Both the position numbers and the translations under genes were made by a program. From positions 25,519,723-25,583,722 of the forward strand of contig NC_135556.1 in NCBI RefSeq assembly GCF_964340395.1: a stretch of DNA of 64,000 bases, written 5' to 3'. A model generated the notes under the pieces. It was not told the origin of the DNA. It worked only from the letters and a program-made list of their open reading frames with translations, and did not search any database. The stretch is from Glandiceps talaboti. Lineage: Eukaryota; Hemichordata; Enteropneusta; Spengelidae. Of this stretch, positions 44,401 to 63,998 are shown piece by piece. Numbering within the stretch: the first letter of the stretch is position 1; each line of letters begins with the position of its first letter.

Positions 44401-45563
44401 TGACCCAGTCACCCTGAACTTCAGGGTGACTCAATGGTGAAAGTCTCAAAAGAAAGCTTGCACCCAACAATATGGGGGTAGACACTTGAATGGAGGATGT
44501 ATTAAAGATTTTGAGTTACGCAATAAATACTCATTGTTAAAAAAATAGGGATATGCCATAAAACAAACTGACATGCATATTTCCCATATGATATGTAACC
44601 TTTATACCAAGTTTGATTGAAATTGGATACTGCATGTCAGAGAAATGATGTATTACTGATGGACACATAGATGGATGCAGTCTCTTGTAATAGCCCCCTC
44701 CATGGGGGTGGGGGTGGTGGGTGTTGAGGTGGCTAACAATGCCATGGGTCACATGATGCAACTATAAGTTTGCAGTCTAACTTGCCCATGACAACATTGA
44801 CCAGCTAATCTTCCCTTGAATATGACAAAATCTAGATACACCTTGGAATATCATTACCAACAGTCAAATTTACTCGTCAGTTTTTTTGACTCAGAATTAT
44901 CATTCAAGTCAAGATCAAATCATTTTATGAAATCATAATATTATGCCTAGTAGCTTGGGCAATTGGTTTAGAAGTACATATGTATTACCTATGGTGTGAC
45001 CCTCCATATTCTTTCCTTTAATATATTTCATTGCTGTATTTGTCACCTTTTCGAACCATCGCAAACCAAATCTAGGGTACAAAACCGTACACCCCCTGCA
45101 TGTAATACATTCACAGTTTACACGACTTACTCTACATACAAGTACATGTACACTATTCCAGGGACGTGTTTATTTAACGTGTCATTGTACAAAACCAGTC
45201 ATGCGGTCCTAGAAACCCGATTTTTTATCAACTTCACATATCATCGACCAAATAAGTCAATACTATCACCAAATACGGCAATTAAATCGATAATTTATTG
45301 TATTCTCAAACATATCTGAGGTCACAAGTGTCTGTGAGTGTGTGATTCTATCGACGATGATCCAAGCCCACAAGTGACGAGGAAGAGGTTTCAAATATTT
45401 TTCTATCAGCCTCTACAAACTACTCTGAATTTCAAAACTTGAAAATGGATGCCGTGTGCTTTATATTACCTCTTGTTGGTGGACTACCGATAATATTTTC
45501 CACTTGAAAATCTCTGCCATCTTCTCTAGAAAAGTGGTACGGCTGGCCTTGGCTGGACGCCAT
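29411..45563 (-). CDS. large protein with five matrin/U1-type C2H2 zinc fingers
   Basis: Twelve exons (minus): 45470-45563, 41087-43347, 39177-39680, 38229-38303, 37333-37428, 36360-36494, 36162-36260, 35535-35663, 35140-35229, 33900-34028, 33041-33127 and 29411-32491. Total 6780 nt, 2259 residues, phases consistent. N terminus MASSQGQPYHFSREDGRDFQ. Two polyproline tracts (about 155-188, 218-243), Gln-rich stretches, and two copies of an AWNNPADCSQLISFLQKLS motif (about 623, 676). A charged exon follows. Then five C-x2-C-x12-H fingers (second His mostly x5) at about 942-964, 999-1021, 1077-1099, 1150-1174 and 1222-1244. Lys/Asp/Glu-rich tail with tandem repeats at about 1531-1684 and 1819-2102. 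Matrin-type fingers bind RNA or nucleic acid in nuclear matrix and splicing proteins, so a nuclear role is inferred. Overall length and finger type recall ZNF318, but orthology is not shown. Confidence 0.88.
29885..30735 (-). repeat. coding 30-bp repeat: decapeptide KEKDTTQIA / TEKVKTQIA type
   Basis: About 28 copies of a 30-bp unit inside the last exon, reading (A/T)(K/T)EK(D/V)(T/K)TQIA. The segment nearest the 3' end (29885-30230) is almost uniform KVKTQIATE, whereas the segment to 30735 is more varied (KEKDTTQIA, KDKDTSQIT). This gradient shows recent amplification at one side. Confidence 0.95.
31140..31600 (-). repeat. coding 21-bp repeat: heptapeptide KDADKPS type
   Basis: About 21 copies of a 21-bp unit in the last exon, reading DADKPSK, DADNASK or DTDKASK. 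Highly charged, alternating acid and base, and predicted to be disordered. Confidence 0.95.
32666..33040 (-). mobile_element. LINE remnant, ORF2 C-terminal part
   Basis: A frame running directly from the intron donor at 33040 contains YLNCSHKFILARFKCSSLSL, IEHGQHHGINSHNRLCTTCN and LGDVVDEYHFLLICPVYDHL, ending KLCKYVYKAI and a stop. The C-x2-C-x9-H-x4-C knuckle followed by P-x-Y is typical of the ORF2 C terminus of several LINE clades. It lies in the last intron of the zinc-finger gene, same strand. Confidence 0.7.
33165..33695. repeat. 55-bp minisatellite, about 9-10 copies
   Basis: Unit contains GTACCAGAGATTACTTGCAC then TGGTGTGTGTGCATACTAGT. It lies in the intron between the tenth and eleventh exons of the zinc-finger gene. 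Units at the 33165 end carry ACACCGG instead of GCACTGG. Confidence 0.95.
34191..34281. mobile_element. 91-bp foldback element with 9-bp target duplication
   Basis: Ends TAGCTCT and AGAGCTA are inverted. The core has an almost perfect hairpin, TGCGCTACGATGTTCGACAC plus GTCTTTCC paired with its complement across a 7-base loop. GTTACTACC stands directly on both sides (34182-34190 and 34282-34290). A target duplication of 8-9 bp fits hAT- or Mutator-like transposition. The element is much more GC-rich than its surroundings. Confidence 0.8.
34475..34670. repeat. AT-rich 38-bp tandem repeat
   Basis: About five copies of a unit containing TATTTTTATGTAAATTAATA and TGCAAATTACCATGC, with one shortened copy. 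It lies in a zinc-finger gene intron. Confidence 0.85.
37234..37350. repeat. 61-bp tandem duplication covering a splice donor
   Basis: CAACTACATGAAAGTGCCTT through ACCTTGGAGGTTGGG occurs twice in tandem. The upstream copy (in gene direction) includes the last 15 bases and donor of the fifth exon (37333-37428); the second copy places an intact CCAACCTCCAAG|GTGAG donor inside the intron. Use of the second donor would meet a stop codon at once. Confidence 0.85.
38457..38749 (+). mobile_element. MITE-like repeat with CAGGGCTT-type inverted ends, copy 2
   Basis: Ends CCAGGGCTTGGAAATTAAC and GTTAATTTCAAGCCCTGG are inverted repeats. The body is homologous in reverse orientation to 1625-1915 and includes an ATATGGGACTACAGG block and a shared peptide-like stretch. 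Intronic, encodes no transposase. Confidence 0.7.
39765..40280. repeat. degenerate 22-bp repeat array (TTGAATGCAATGAATGGCAC)
   Basis: About 20 diverged units in the intron between the second and third zinc-finger gene exons. Units vary in length, so this is an old array. Confidence 0.8.
43735..43965. repeat. 56-bp minisatellite, four copies
   Basis: Unit contains ACATGCAGGTATATACACTG then CTGATAGTGGTACACTGCTG. It lies in the first intron of the zinc-finger gene. A diverged fifth unit runs to 43965. Confidence 0.9.
44385..44770. repeat. probable interspersed repeat in the first intron
   Basis: Includes a tight palindrome GTCACCCTGAACTTCAGGGT then GAC near 44408-44430, a CCAAGTTTGATTGAAATTGG stretch and a G-rich end near 44690-44725. 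This layout is often seen in dispersed invertebrate repeats. No second full copy was found in the window, so the call is tentative. Confidence 0.35.
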
Positions 45564-46064
45564 AATGCCTAATCAATAGATATCGTGGAGGGCTCCCTGC
45601 AATAAAACAGCGCCCTCTCAGAGGGGCCTATTCAATAAAAACATGAACAGTAGAAAGTTGGAATATCGAATTGATATATATAGACCCAGGAGTGAATCAG
45701 AGTCAACACATCTTACAGTGAAACACAGTTATTATTAAAACGATTGATCTAACTTTTGGCCCTCTAAAGCATTCAAAGAAAAATAAATGTATATTTTCAA
45801 CACACTTTCACCTTTATATGTTCAAAATTTACATTCACAATTTTGTTTATATATACTGCAAACACAGTACAAAATAATAGCATGAATGCTGATGATGTTC
45901 CAATAACTGGTTCTGATGTTTAGGGTAGAAACTTTTGTACTTGAGCAACAGATCTGTAGCATATTATGAATATGGCCAGTTATCAGAAAGAGGGAAATTT
46001 GTAGTTTGGCCACTAGGAGAGCTGTTCACAATTATCGAAGATCCATAATTATTTAAACCTGCAA

Positions 46065-46355
46065 CTGGGATATATTTTTTTAAATATAAATAACCCGAAA
46101 TATATTCACTAAAAAAATGGTCAATTATTTATCAAAAAGACATCGTATCTGTTAATTAGTGGTCAATATTAGCTGTAGGTAGTGCAGTGGCAAGTTTAAA
46201 TTTTGAACGAAAGTTTGGTTTTGAATGTTACCGAGTTAAAATTGTACTGTGTAACAGTCTTCAATCAGACAACTAATATATTCACTGAAAATGTTATTAA
46301 AATACCAATAATTACAATAATTAAACATCCACATGTGGTCAATATTATCCATACG
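46065..46355. repeat. dispersed repeat, copy 2 (homologous to about 8330-8640)
   Basis: Same orientation as the first copy; shares AAAAGACATCGTATCTGTTA and AATATATTCACT blocks. The class is unknown. Confidence 0.6.
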
Positions 46356-47211
46356 TCGTACAGAAAAATGTTGAAATTGTGATTGTAGTTGAGGGCGCTG
46401 ATTTTTGGGTGCGGACCAAAAATAAATTGATTAGATCTATTGTGTATACAGCTTCAAAAATATGTGTATCCATATCTACATGGTGATGCCATACTGTTCA
46501 CAGTGTATATATTACAAACAAGTTTCGTACCTAACAAACATTTTTTTAAAAACACGTTCCAGTTGCAGCTAGTGCACATTATGGTACACAAAAACATGGG
46601 GGGGGGGGGGGGCATGATTTGTATAAGTTTTTACTCTAGGAATGGAGACATTGAAGAGATACATGTCTTTATCTGTCTTATGTCTTATATACTGGCCATT
46701 GTACAAACAAAATAGACCCATTTTGAAGTTTGAGTTTTTAGGGGAAAAAGTAACCCATTTCAGCAGTACATCCTTGTTCATCCTTAAAGCAACTTCTCCC
46801 CCCCCCCCCCCATTATGGATGCATTACAGTTCCAGAGATATTGCTCTGTTAACATGGCAAGAGCGAATAAAATGTTTTGTAACTTACAATTTGAGTTTGT
46901 TTGTGTTTGGATAATAATATGGATTTTACAATTTCTTTTTATCTGATAATTAGACAACTAAATATGCCTGAGCAGCTTTTGATTTTAAGTCGTGCACAGA
47001 CAACCATACAGCCAGACCCACAGAAGAGACACAGTCACAAAAATAGAGAGCCATACAGCTAGACCCACAGACACAGACAAAACAAACAAACAAACAAACA
47101 AACAAACAAACAAACAAACAAACAAACAAACAAACAAACAAACAAGCACAACTACACTGACACTTTGTCACAACCATGGTATTACTGAATCTTGTGTTCT
47201 GTATTGTCACT

Positions 47212-47217
47212 TTTATT
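47212..47217 (-). promoter_or_regulatory. poly(A) signal of POLR1E
   Basis: AATAAA on the minus strand about 160 bases after the stop codon. Confidence 0.6.
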
Positions 47218-47373
47218 TCAAAAAACATTGAGACTGAACATAGGCAATGCTATATCATGGCTGCAACATTAAACAAAGCTGCCATTATTATGCAAGTAAC
47301 ATGTGAATCTAATATGTTGACCAAACACCATGGAACAGATGAAAAAACTTGAATAATGACTGTATGGGAAATT

Positions 47374-55368
<7,995 letters not shown>

Positions 55369-56030
55369 TCTCACCGAGGATCATCCCACACGTATTCCGA
55401 CTTCTGCATATTTTACTTCCGGGATAAAGGTCAATCGCTTTCGCGTATCGTAACATGCGTAAAGTAGCAAGTGTCCATGTCACGTGATATGTTTAGCATT
55501 ATAATCATCGATTTCTAGGGTATTTCATCCGCGCATCCTCGATACAAAAATCGATCACGGAGAGGTAAATGATCGATCACGGAAAGTATAATCGGTTTAA
55601 ACTAATTATATTTCATTGTTTACATTCTAAACCTGTTTGTTGTCAGCGGTGACTTAAAACAGGGTCTATTGTGTGAAGCGTAATTTATGCTCCGACTTCT
55701 ATCATTGCGGATGTGTTATATTGTAAGCACCTAAGTACAGTCATTTGCGTATGAACTACACTAAGCCACAAATAACCATTATCTCAGACAAGTATCAACG
55801 TACAGAAAAAAAACTTGCAAATAGAAGGATAATTTCGGTTTTTTTATGACAAAGAAATATTAATATATATGTTTGTCAAACCATCGACGAAAGTAGCATC
55901 TTTCCGATTGCGACTATCCGTGTAAGTGTGAAAGTGGTTCACTGTTCAGTACATCCCGCACATCGATACAGCTATATCTCGTACGTGTACATACAATTCT
56001 GTGCTATTACTCTATAATTGTAACACTATC
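55369..56030. promoter_or_regulatory. head-to-head promoter region of POLR1E and the CRAL-TRIO gene
   Basis: 662 bases separate the two start codons. ACTTCCGG at 55415-55422 (CCGGAAGT on the minus strand), 47 bases upstream of the POLR1E start codon, is a perfect ETS/GABP-type site usual in housekeeping promoters. A palindromic TCACGTGA E-box lies at 55480-55487. No TATA box was seen near either start. Confidence 0.6.
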
Positions 56031-57202
56031 ATGGCATCAAGACCAACAGAAATTAAAGAAGCCGACTTCCAGGAACTAAAAAGTCGTTGCCAGGTATGTA
56101 TACGTTTCATATTTAAGAGGATAGGCTTTTTACGCAAGTCACCACAGACACGTGAGACAATTAATGACTACATCCACTTTCAATACCTTCCACTGTTTTA
56201 AATGTAATTATCTAGTGAAGGTCAAATTTCCTTTACACCAGCAGGCTAGTTGATTAATTTATGCTACTAATACTGACAAACAAAATTTACATTGTAGTTA
56301 TCATCCTAAAACATTTATGTAAAAGTGTTATTGGAAATACAATAAATTCTGTTATTCTATACATTGTGAGAACTTATAAAAGGTAACTCCCTCTAGGATC
56401 ACCCCTCTATACCAGCTAGAACCAGGAAAGCAATTATCAAAAGTTTTAGTACCCTCCAAGTATTACATACTTACATACTATATTACATACTATATACAAT
56501 ATATATATATTGGAAGCATTCTCTTTAAGTTTTGAATCTACTAATTCTGCACATGACTGAAAACATAGCAATAATGGTTTTTGTTTTTATAACAATACAT
56601 TTTATGATTCGTAAATATCTAGAAATGTTGAGAAAAAATGAAAACTAAGCTTATATTATTATGAAGACTTCTTTAAACTACCAATGAAAACCATCATTTG
56701 ATATTAAATTCGTATCATGAAATTAAAAATGCTTTTTGTTTTAAAAACATGTGATATTCTGTGATCACATAAAATATAGTATGTGTAGCCTTATGGTCAT
56801 TTTCAGGAGAATTTCACCATGTTGAATTTGTTGGAGAATCTCATTGGATCGTTAACTTGTCAGAGTGAGATCAATATCACATGACAACTGAATTGCCATT
56901 CTTGTGGGATATTCACAACTTCAAAGTTTGTATAATGCTGGGAGATCAGAATCTAATTGATAGAATGTAGAAACAACGAAATGAGGACCATCATGTGCTT
57001 TTTGATCAGAATTGTAAATTTATTGTGATAACAGTCATATTTATTTATAGATTTTCTACAACCATCATATTTCCAAAAAGACAGAGTAAACAACTGCTAT
57101 TTTTATGTTATAACTGAACAATGTAATTTGACAATGTTGTAGGTGTAGGTATGCGTGCGTGTGTATGTGTGTATGTGTGTGTAGGTGTGTATGTGTGCGT
57201 GC

Positions 57203-57236
<34 letters not shown>

Positions 57237-60200
57237 ATATGTATGTGTGTATGTATGTGTGTGTGTATGTATGTATGTATGTATGTATGTATGAGCGTGT
57301 GTCTGTATGATAGTGTGTATTAATATTACTATACTTGATATGAGATATAGTATATATAGCTAGCCAGTTGCTAGAGCTAGCTGCAGTAATTGTAGGATTA
57401 GTTTTGATTTTTAGTTTGTTTGTTTATTGTTTTTTGTTTTGTTTTGTTTTCGTTCAGGGTTGCATTTAAACCGGAAATGAAAAATAGTTTAAAAAAAATT
57501 AGAACAAAACCAACCCAAAATGAAAACAGATGATGAAGTTATTACAACTGTATAAGAACCTGCTTATTTTTTTTTTAAAATAATGAAAACTAATTGATGT
57601 TCAGTTTTACTGACATTATGACTAGAATTATGGATGCTAAATAAAACCAAGTTTGACTATAAATATCCCTGCTAGCTTTTTTTATATATATTATTTTTTA
57701 ACATATTCTTACTTTACTTAGAAATTATTTTCAGTAAACCAATCCATAGTGAATACTGAGAACATTCCAGTGTTGGTTCCAATGACGAATCGTCATTTTT
57801 ACCATCTACAATATCCAAATGACAAACAGATCTTTGTGAGGTACAAAAATGTATGCAAGGTCCATAGAAATAATGACAATACGGCCACAATCAATAGATA
57901 AAATGAGACGTGTATATGCATGTCCTAAATGCTCTATTGTACAGATATGTTGTTGTCATTATACTAACAATGTATATAATTATATAAAATGGCTTAATTA
58001 TTCAAAGCATTATAATAATGAACATTTCTATTGACTTAGTTTTACAGACAAGAAATACATTACATTTGTTTATTCCATACTAATGGCCTTCTGGCAAAAA
58101 TGTACAAAAAATGATAAATAGTGTGAGATATAATGATATCAAAAGTATACAATAATTTGAAGAATAATATTAAATGCCGAAAAGTCTACAAAAATATATA
58201 AATAAGTTTAATAATAATAATGCCAGAAATATACAAAATTGGTGAATAAATGTAATAATACCAAATATGTACAAACATTGATAAATAAATTGTACTGTAA
58301 GAATGCCAATAAAATACTTTGGCATTGATAGGATAATAACCCAGTGTGTGTTGTAAAACAAACAAACAAACAAACAAATACACAAACAAACAAACATACC
58401 AAATATATAACAAATGTTGATATAAGTAGATAATATTGCAGTAAGAATGAATCTCTATTTACAGCTAAAACAGTAAGAATTGGTCAGAAGACTGTATAAC
58501 ATAGACATTAAATAATCAATGCCAATAGTAGGATTGTGAATGAATAGCAATTTTCATTTATGTTTATTCACGGTTTGAAACTTTCCTCAATAATGATTAT
58601 GATGTGTTTTGTAGTAAATGTGAAATAAAACACCTAAACTTGCAAAATGATCAACTCTGAATGTAAATGTATATGTTACATACAGTCATTGGACAAAACT
58701 TACCTGTAGGCTGTAGTGATGGCAAAACCTGAATTCTCCATGTGTTACCTATAGTGCTATGTTTTCAGTTTTCAGAACACTACCCAAATTTCTGTACACT
58801 TAATAGTAGATAACATTAGTAATAATAATAATTTGGTACTGCTGTCATGGCCTGGAACATTCAATGGACATTTCAGAACACAACAACTCTAAATAGATTA
58901 ATTCCTTACTGACATACATTTTTTTCTTCTTTTTTTTCTTTCAATTTTTTGTAGCTTATCTTTGATGCTGATCCAGCTCAGGTAATGTATTCAATTTTAT
59001 TTGCACACAATTTATATTTACTCCATTAATTATGTAATAAATTTAAAAATATTAAAATTCATAAGAGTTATGCATAAATTAAATAATCAAATCTAGTCTT
59101 TGTAAATGTAATTAAGCATTCTTTTGTAAATATGATTGAACTTGGTTTTCAAAGTCTAAGCTTTATTAGAGGCCATTTCTGGCTGATAACACTATAATAT
59201 ATACATGGTAATAGTCTTGTTTCTAGCAAACTTTTGGGACACTTATTTTTACACATTCCTGTCAATTTGTTCTATAACCCAGCTGGTCAAGGGTGACCAT
59301 TTTTTTTTCATAATATTCTATAATGTTAACAGTTCATTCAAGTGTCTAGTCCTCTTGTACTATGCATTTTACCTAACAGAATCTGAGTGTCTTATAAAGA
59401 CATGTTCCTAGTTATTTATGCAATAATTGCTTAATGAGTCATATAAATGAAAGAAAACTAGTGTACATAATTGAGTTGGCAGTGTATGTGTGTGCATGTG
59501 TTTTGTTTTTTAGATTGATTAGATTAGAGCCACAGCTGTGTACTTTGTCATAACCTCAAAACAATAAAATTTAGTGCATGTAGTGAATAGAAATACTAAC
59601 AGATAAATTGAATTGAGTTAAATAGTCACTGCAGCATGTACCATTCTATGCCAGCATGCAGCCCTGCCAGCATGTGTGTTCACAGCTGACGTGTAATATT
59701 AATAACTGTTGCTATGGCTTTATAGCATTATGTTTTAGATATGAGATAGTCAGCTGGGCACATCTCTTTTTCATTGACCTGATGAGAGTAGAACTACTTT
59801 TCATAATTAAAATCCAATCCATAATTTTCACAAATGTCATAGACACTACATTTTGTATATGGAACGCATGACTCCACCAATCCAATTATCTTATATTACT
59901 GGACACATTGTTGAAACTTAGAATGCAAACTGACCATGACCTTGACTGTCAAGGCCCAAAAATCGACCTTGACCTTGACTTTCAAGGTCAAAAATTAACC
60001 ATACTTAAAAACTAAAGAAATGACCAATTTGTTTTCATACATTGTATAAAGGTGACATACATGTTACATGTATATATATATGCCATATACATTTTGGTGT
60101 AATGTTATCAGACATGGCATGATGGCAGCCATTAAAACTGCTTCATTTACATTACTTGATTCAATTGCCTATACCAATATTATTACAGAATAAACTACTT

Positions 60201-63200
60201 TCTGTTCAGACTAATGTGATTTCATTCTATTATTTTCCCCAATTACATGTTGTATAATTTTAATATCAAGGTTCTAAGGCTAGTCTTTTGGTTATGAGAA
60301 AAAAAATGATGATGAATAACCTAACACACAAAGGCACAATTTGTTTTATATGCTCATATCAAATATGGCAACGCTTTTCATTCTGTCATAAATCTCCAAT
60401 CTTATGAATGGGAGGGTTACCATGGAGACTAAATGAAATGTTATCTCTTTCTATCTAAAGTGGGTTAGAATAGGATTTTCTATGTGACCAGAACAGATGA
60501 AATGTCATCAAACAATGCCCATCTCTATAGCCCCTGGTCAGTATTGTATATGTCTATGTGTGTGAACTAGAAGTCTGGTGTATGGTACTTTAATATTTTG
60601 TAGTAGTGTATTCTATGTTTAGTTTAAATTCAGTGGTATTTGCTAATATTTTAAAACAGTATTTGGCACATTTCCCTCTAGTTTAGCTTGTTCTTGAATA
60701 CAGATAATATTGATATTTAAACTATTTAATTCTAATTACATTGTATTATATTATCCTCTTCATCTCAGTATCATACAGATGCCTCTCTCAGGAGATTTCT
60801 CAGAGCCTTCCTCACTATCAATGACACCTTTAATGCTGTTCTCAAATGTAACAAATGGAGACGGGAATATGGAGTTGAGAATCTAAAAGACGACAATGAA
60901 GAAATCAAAGCCCAGACTGCCTTAGGAACGTGTAAGATACTACCACACAGAGATATAGAAGGACGGTAGGTCAAAATACAGATTTAAGCTACGATGGATT
61001 CATTTGACCTATACTTTGAATTTTAGCATCAATCAAAGTGTAAGATTAGTGAGCGTACTCTTACCTGCCATCTTGTTTGTCTTCAATGATAACTTGTTGA
61101 TTTAGAAGAAAGCATTCTGAATGCTGTCATATATAACATATGACAGAAGGAGGTCAATAAAGATCTTTGTTTTTATTCTACATCAAAGATTGTACTATGT
61201 ATTCTTAATTTCTAAATATTGCTTCTGTTTGGCCACAGTTACATAAATTGCACTTTGTTGTTGTTGATTGCTCCAATGTTTGAAGTTAGGCGAATGTGTG
61301 TAAGACAGAAACGTTGAAGTTTTTTTTTTGTAACTCACTCAATTGAGCCTAGCAACTTGCATTCTACCAAACTATTGTTTCTGTACTGAGCATAAAAAGT
61401 CAAACAATTCATTGAACATAGAATATTCTGTATCTTTTCCATTTATTCATTTAGAAGTACATTTGTATCAATCTTTGAAAAGGCATTTGGGTTAATTGGT
61501 TTTATTAAATAATTAAAGTCCTGTACTTATTTCTTTGCAGACCAATAATATTGATAACAGCTAAATTACATAATGCATACGACAGAGAGATAGATGCTAT
61601 AACAAAATATACGGTCTACCTATTGGTAAGTGTCACATACACTGTGGCTTCTTATATCACCCGTTTCCATGGTTACCAAACCATAAAATTATAGATGAAT
61701 GAATGAATGAATTAACAAAAAACGAACAAACTCATCTGAATACTGTACTTTTAAGGGATTTCTGTCATCTAAGATGTACAAATGGGGACCAGGTAGGTCA
61801 GAGGCTGCAGTGTGAAGGATTTTAAACCTATGTGGTTACATATATAGAGACAGCAGGGATTGTACATATATAATTTAAAAACTTGATATTCTAGCCACCT
61901 AGCATCCCATCCCTACAAAATTTATATCTACTTGACCCAGTTCTTTCTGATTCTATGTTCTGACAGAAAATCCCATTTTAAATCCAATTGCACGTATCAA
62001 CAATCAGAGGTCGTCATGTCATCAATATATCTTCATCTACATTACACATTCCTAGAAACATGTCCACTAAATTTCAGACCAATCTGCCCTATGTAGTAGT
62101 TTAAAGCTAATTGTTTAAATCTTGATCACCCTCTCCTCTTCCCCTGCAACAGTGAGTAATATAATATTATGGTAATCACAGTGGTCATAAAGCTAATCGA
62201 CTCTTTACATTGACACTTCACCATCCTAAATCACAGGCCTCATTATGGCACTGTCCAAAACCTACCTGCCAGACTGAGGTCTTCATATTTCGTTGCTTCA
62301 GCAGAAATCATATGCAGTAGCTAGCAGTGCAGCTGGCTTGTGAGAATGTAGATGCCCCTTGCAGATATTATTTCTTGTTGCGTCATTAGAAAATACTCTG
62401 ACTTGTGAGGATGAGTGAAGAGAAAACTTTATAACTGTGGTTTGAATAATTTGACAAAATATTGTAGATGTTATTGTAGTATACTTGATAATACAAAGAT
62501 GTATAATGGCTACATTTATCTCTTGTAGGAAACTGCATCTAAAAAATGCAATGAAGACGTGATAGATAATTTATGTGTGATATTTGATTTGAAGGATTTT
62601 AGTATGTCTAACATGGACTATCAGTATGTGAAAAACCTCATCTGGTTGTTAACTAAATACTATCCAGAACGTCTAGGAGTGTGTCTAATAATCAATGCCC
62701 CTATGATGTTCTGGGGATGTTGGCAAGTCATACGACCATGGTAAGTGTAATAACTTATCAAAATTTAGCAGTTTGACAAGTTACGCTTTGCTTGTTTCAC
62801 ACAAAAAAAAATTGGACAATACAAGCGCAGGACGAAATTGAATTTTTTGTGGTGGAAATAAGTAAAAGTGATCATCATCATCATCATCATATCATCATTA
62901 TAAAAATTTATATAGCGCCAAATTCCAAAAAGTTAAATTGTTCAAAGGCGCTAGATGGTGTTCAATTTACACAATGCTCGCATAAACATGTGATGTTTCA
63001 GTCGTCAGGGAGACCATAAAGGAGTGCATTTCCATAATCCAGCTTGGCTGACAAGATAGCATGGATAAGTGTTTGACAGGCTTTGTTTGTAATGTATTTT
63101 CTAATTGATCCAATTCTACGGAGATCACTAACATCGAAACAGTGAAATTGTCCCCTCACTGGCATTTTGCAGTATGAACACATACAATTAAGTACATTTA

Positions 63201-63640
63201 TAGGCTTCTGTTCCGGTGCAACAGTGGAGAGGGTGTGAAGTCATCTACCGATGATGATGAGGTTGATGTATCTGCAGACATTGTTAGATACTTGCAGAGA
63301 TTTTCAAAGGAAATCATTCCGAATCACTAATGAGACTACTTCACTTATACAAAATGGTGAACATTAAAAGTCAATAGTAACAGGAGCAGAAAGAGGTATG
63401 ATAAAGGATGCTCCCAATCGTACCCAAGCAGTTGTGCCTCAAATAATTTTGTTAAACTACTACTATTGTATAATCTGTTTTTTCAGGTTACATGACTACA
63501 CTGCAAGTAAAGTAATATTCATCAATGACGAGACACAGCTATCAAAGTATTTATGTCCAGATATCTTGCCAAAAGATATGGTAGTTGAAGCCACTCGACA
63601 ACCAAATCAACAATCAGCTTCAGGAATACAAGATATATAA
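56031..63640 (+). CDS. Sec14-like CRAL-TRIO lipid-binding protein
   Basis: Six exons: 56031-56093, 58955-58981, 60769-60965, 61541-61625, 62529-62740 and 63487-63640. Total 738 nt, 245 residues, phases consistent. The N-terminal helical module reads SLRRFLRAFLTINDTFNAVL and KWRREYGVENL, matching CRAL_TRIO_N (LLRFLRARKF...WR). The Sec14 lobe has RPIILITAKLHN, LCVIFDLKDFSMSNMDYQYV, YYPERLGVCLIINAPMMFWG, CWQVIRPWLHDYTASKVIFI and LSKYLCPDILPKDM, in canonical order. Family members shuttle phosphoinositides, tocopherol or other small lipids between membranes. No GOLD, DHHC, CRAL-only or transmembrane extension is present, so this is a minimal cytosolic Sec14-type protein. The start ATGGCATCAAGACC is the first in the first coding exon. 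The 9-codon second exon is supported by phase and splice sites only. The ligand cannot be told. Confidence 0.9.
57145..57305. repeat. (TG)n/(TATG)n-rich microsatellite
   Basis: Degenerate GTGTATG-type run in the first intron of the CRAL-TRIO gene. Confidence 0.9.
58030..58430. repeat. AT-rich intronic stretch with loose 40-50 bp repeats and (CAAA)n
   Basis: Sequences such as GCCAGAAATATACAAAATTG, CCAAATATGTACAAACATTG and GCCAATAAAATACTTTGGCA recur with 45-60 base spacing, an old degenerate array. A (CAAA)n run lies at about 58357-58397. Confidence 0.5.
62872..63175 (-). mobile_element. internally deleted LINE fragment, CR1/L2-like
   Basis: On the minus strand a frame reads VSDLRRIGSIRKYITNKACQ then TLIHAILSAKLDYGNALLYG and LPDD. 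This is the conserved block after the reverse transcriptase core (RKYLT..ACxxLVHAFVxSRLDYCNSLLYGLP) of CR1/L2/Jockey-type LINEs. It then jumps to a 3' end (GGCGCTATATAAATTTTTAT) and an (ATG)n tail near 62873-62890. Inserted in the last CRAL-TRIO intron, opposite strand. Confidence 0.8.
63204..63330 (+). CDS. possible alternative last exon of the CRAL-TRIO gene
   Basis: An acceptor (CATTTATAG|G) at 63202-63203 opens a frame in the same phase as the preceding donor at 62740. It gives W-LLFRCNSGEGVKSSTDDDEV then DVSADIVRYLQRFSKEIIPN, H and a stop. Using it would replace the last 51 residues with an unrelated acidic tail and truncate the Sec14 fold. It is in phase by one-in-three chance, so this is a possibility only. 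Confidence 0.3.
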
Positions 63641-63992
63641 CCAATCTCACCAACTTAGGGAGTCTGGTTACAATGCAATGAAATGTTCCTAGTAGGTGAA
63701 TGCATCTGGCTAGCAAAATGTATTCATTGTTTTTTTGTTAAAGAATCAAATATTTGATTAATATTTTATTTTATCAAAATTTTAGATAAAACAAGACAGG
63801 ACAAGATAAGAGGTGATCGACTCTTTGACTTCATTCTGATGCATTCTTAAACATATCATCTGCACTGTGTATTCAATGCCATGTTTGAGTAAATAGTACA
63901 TTATAAGTATGTGTTATTTCATATATACTGCACTAAAAGTTCTGTCTTCAAATTACATGAATTCTTTCAATTTTAAACTTTTTCATTAGGCT

Positions 63993-63998
63993 AATAAA
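63993..63998 (+). promoter_or_regulatory. candidate poly(A) signal of the CRAL-TRIO gene
   Basis: AATAAA about 350 bases after the stop codon, at the edge of the window. The sequence between is AT-rich with no other coding sign. Confidence 0.4.

Larger units (their letters stand above)
45564..47370. other. spacer between the zinc-finger gene start and the POLR1E end
   Basis: Contains the second copy of a dispersed repeat (46065-46355), a G run near 46599-46612, a C run near 46797-46811, and (CAAA)n at about 47082-47144. The upstream region of the zinc-finger gene has no clear TATA box. No gene recognised. Confidence 0.5.
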
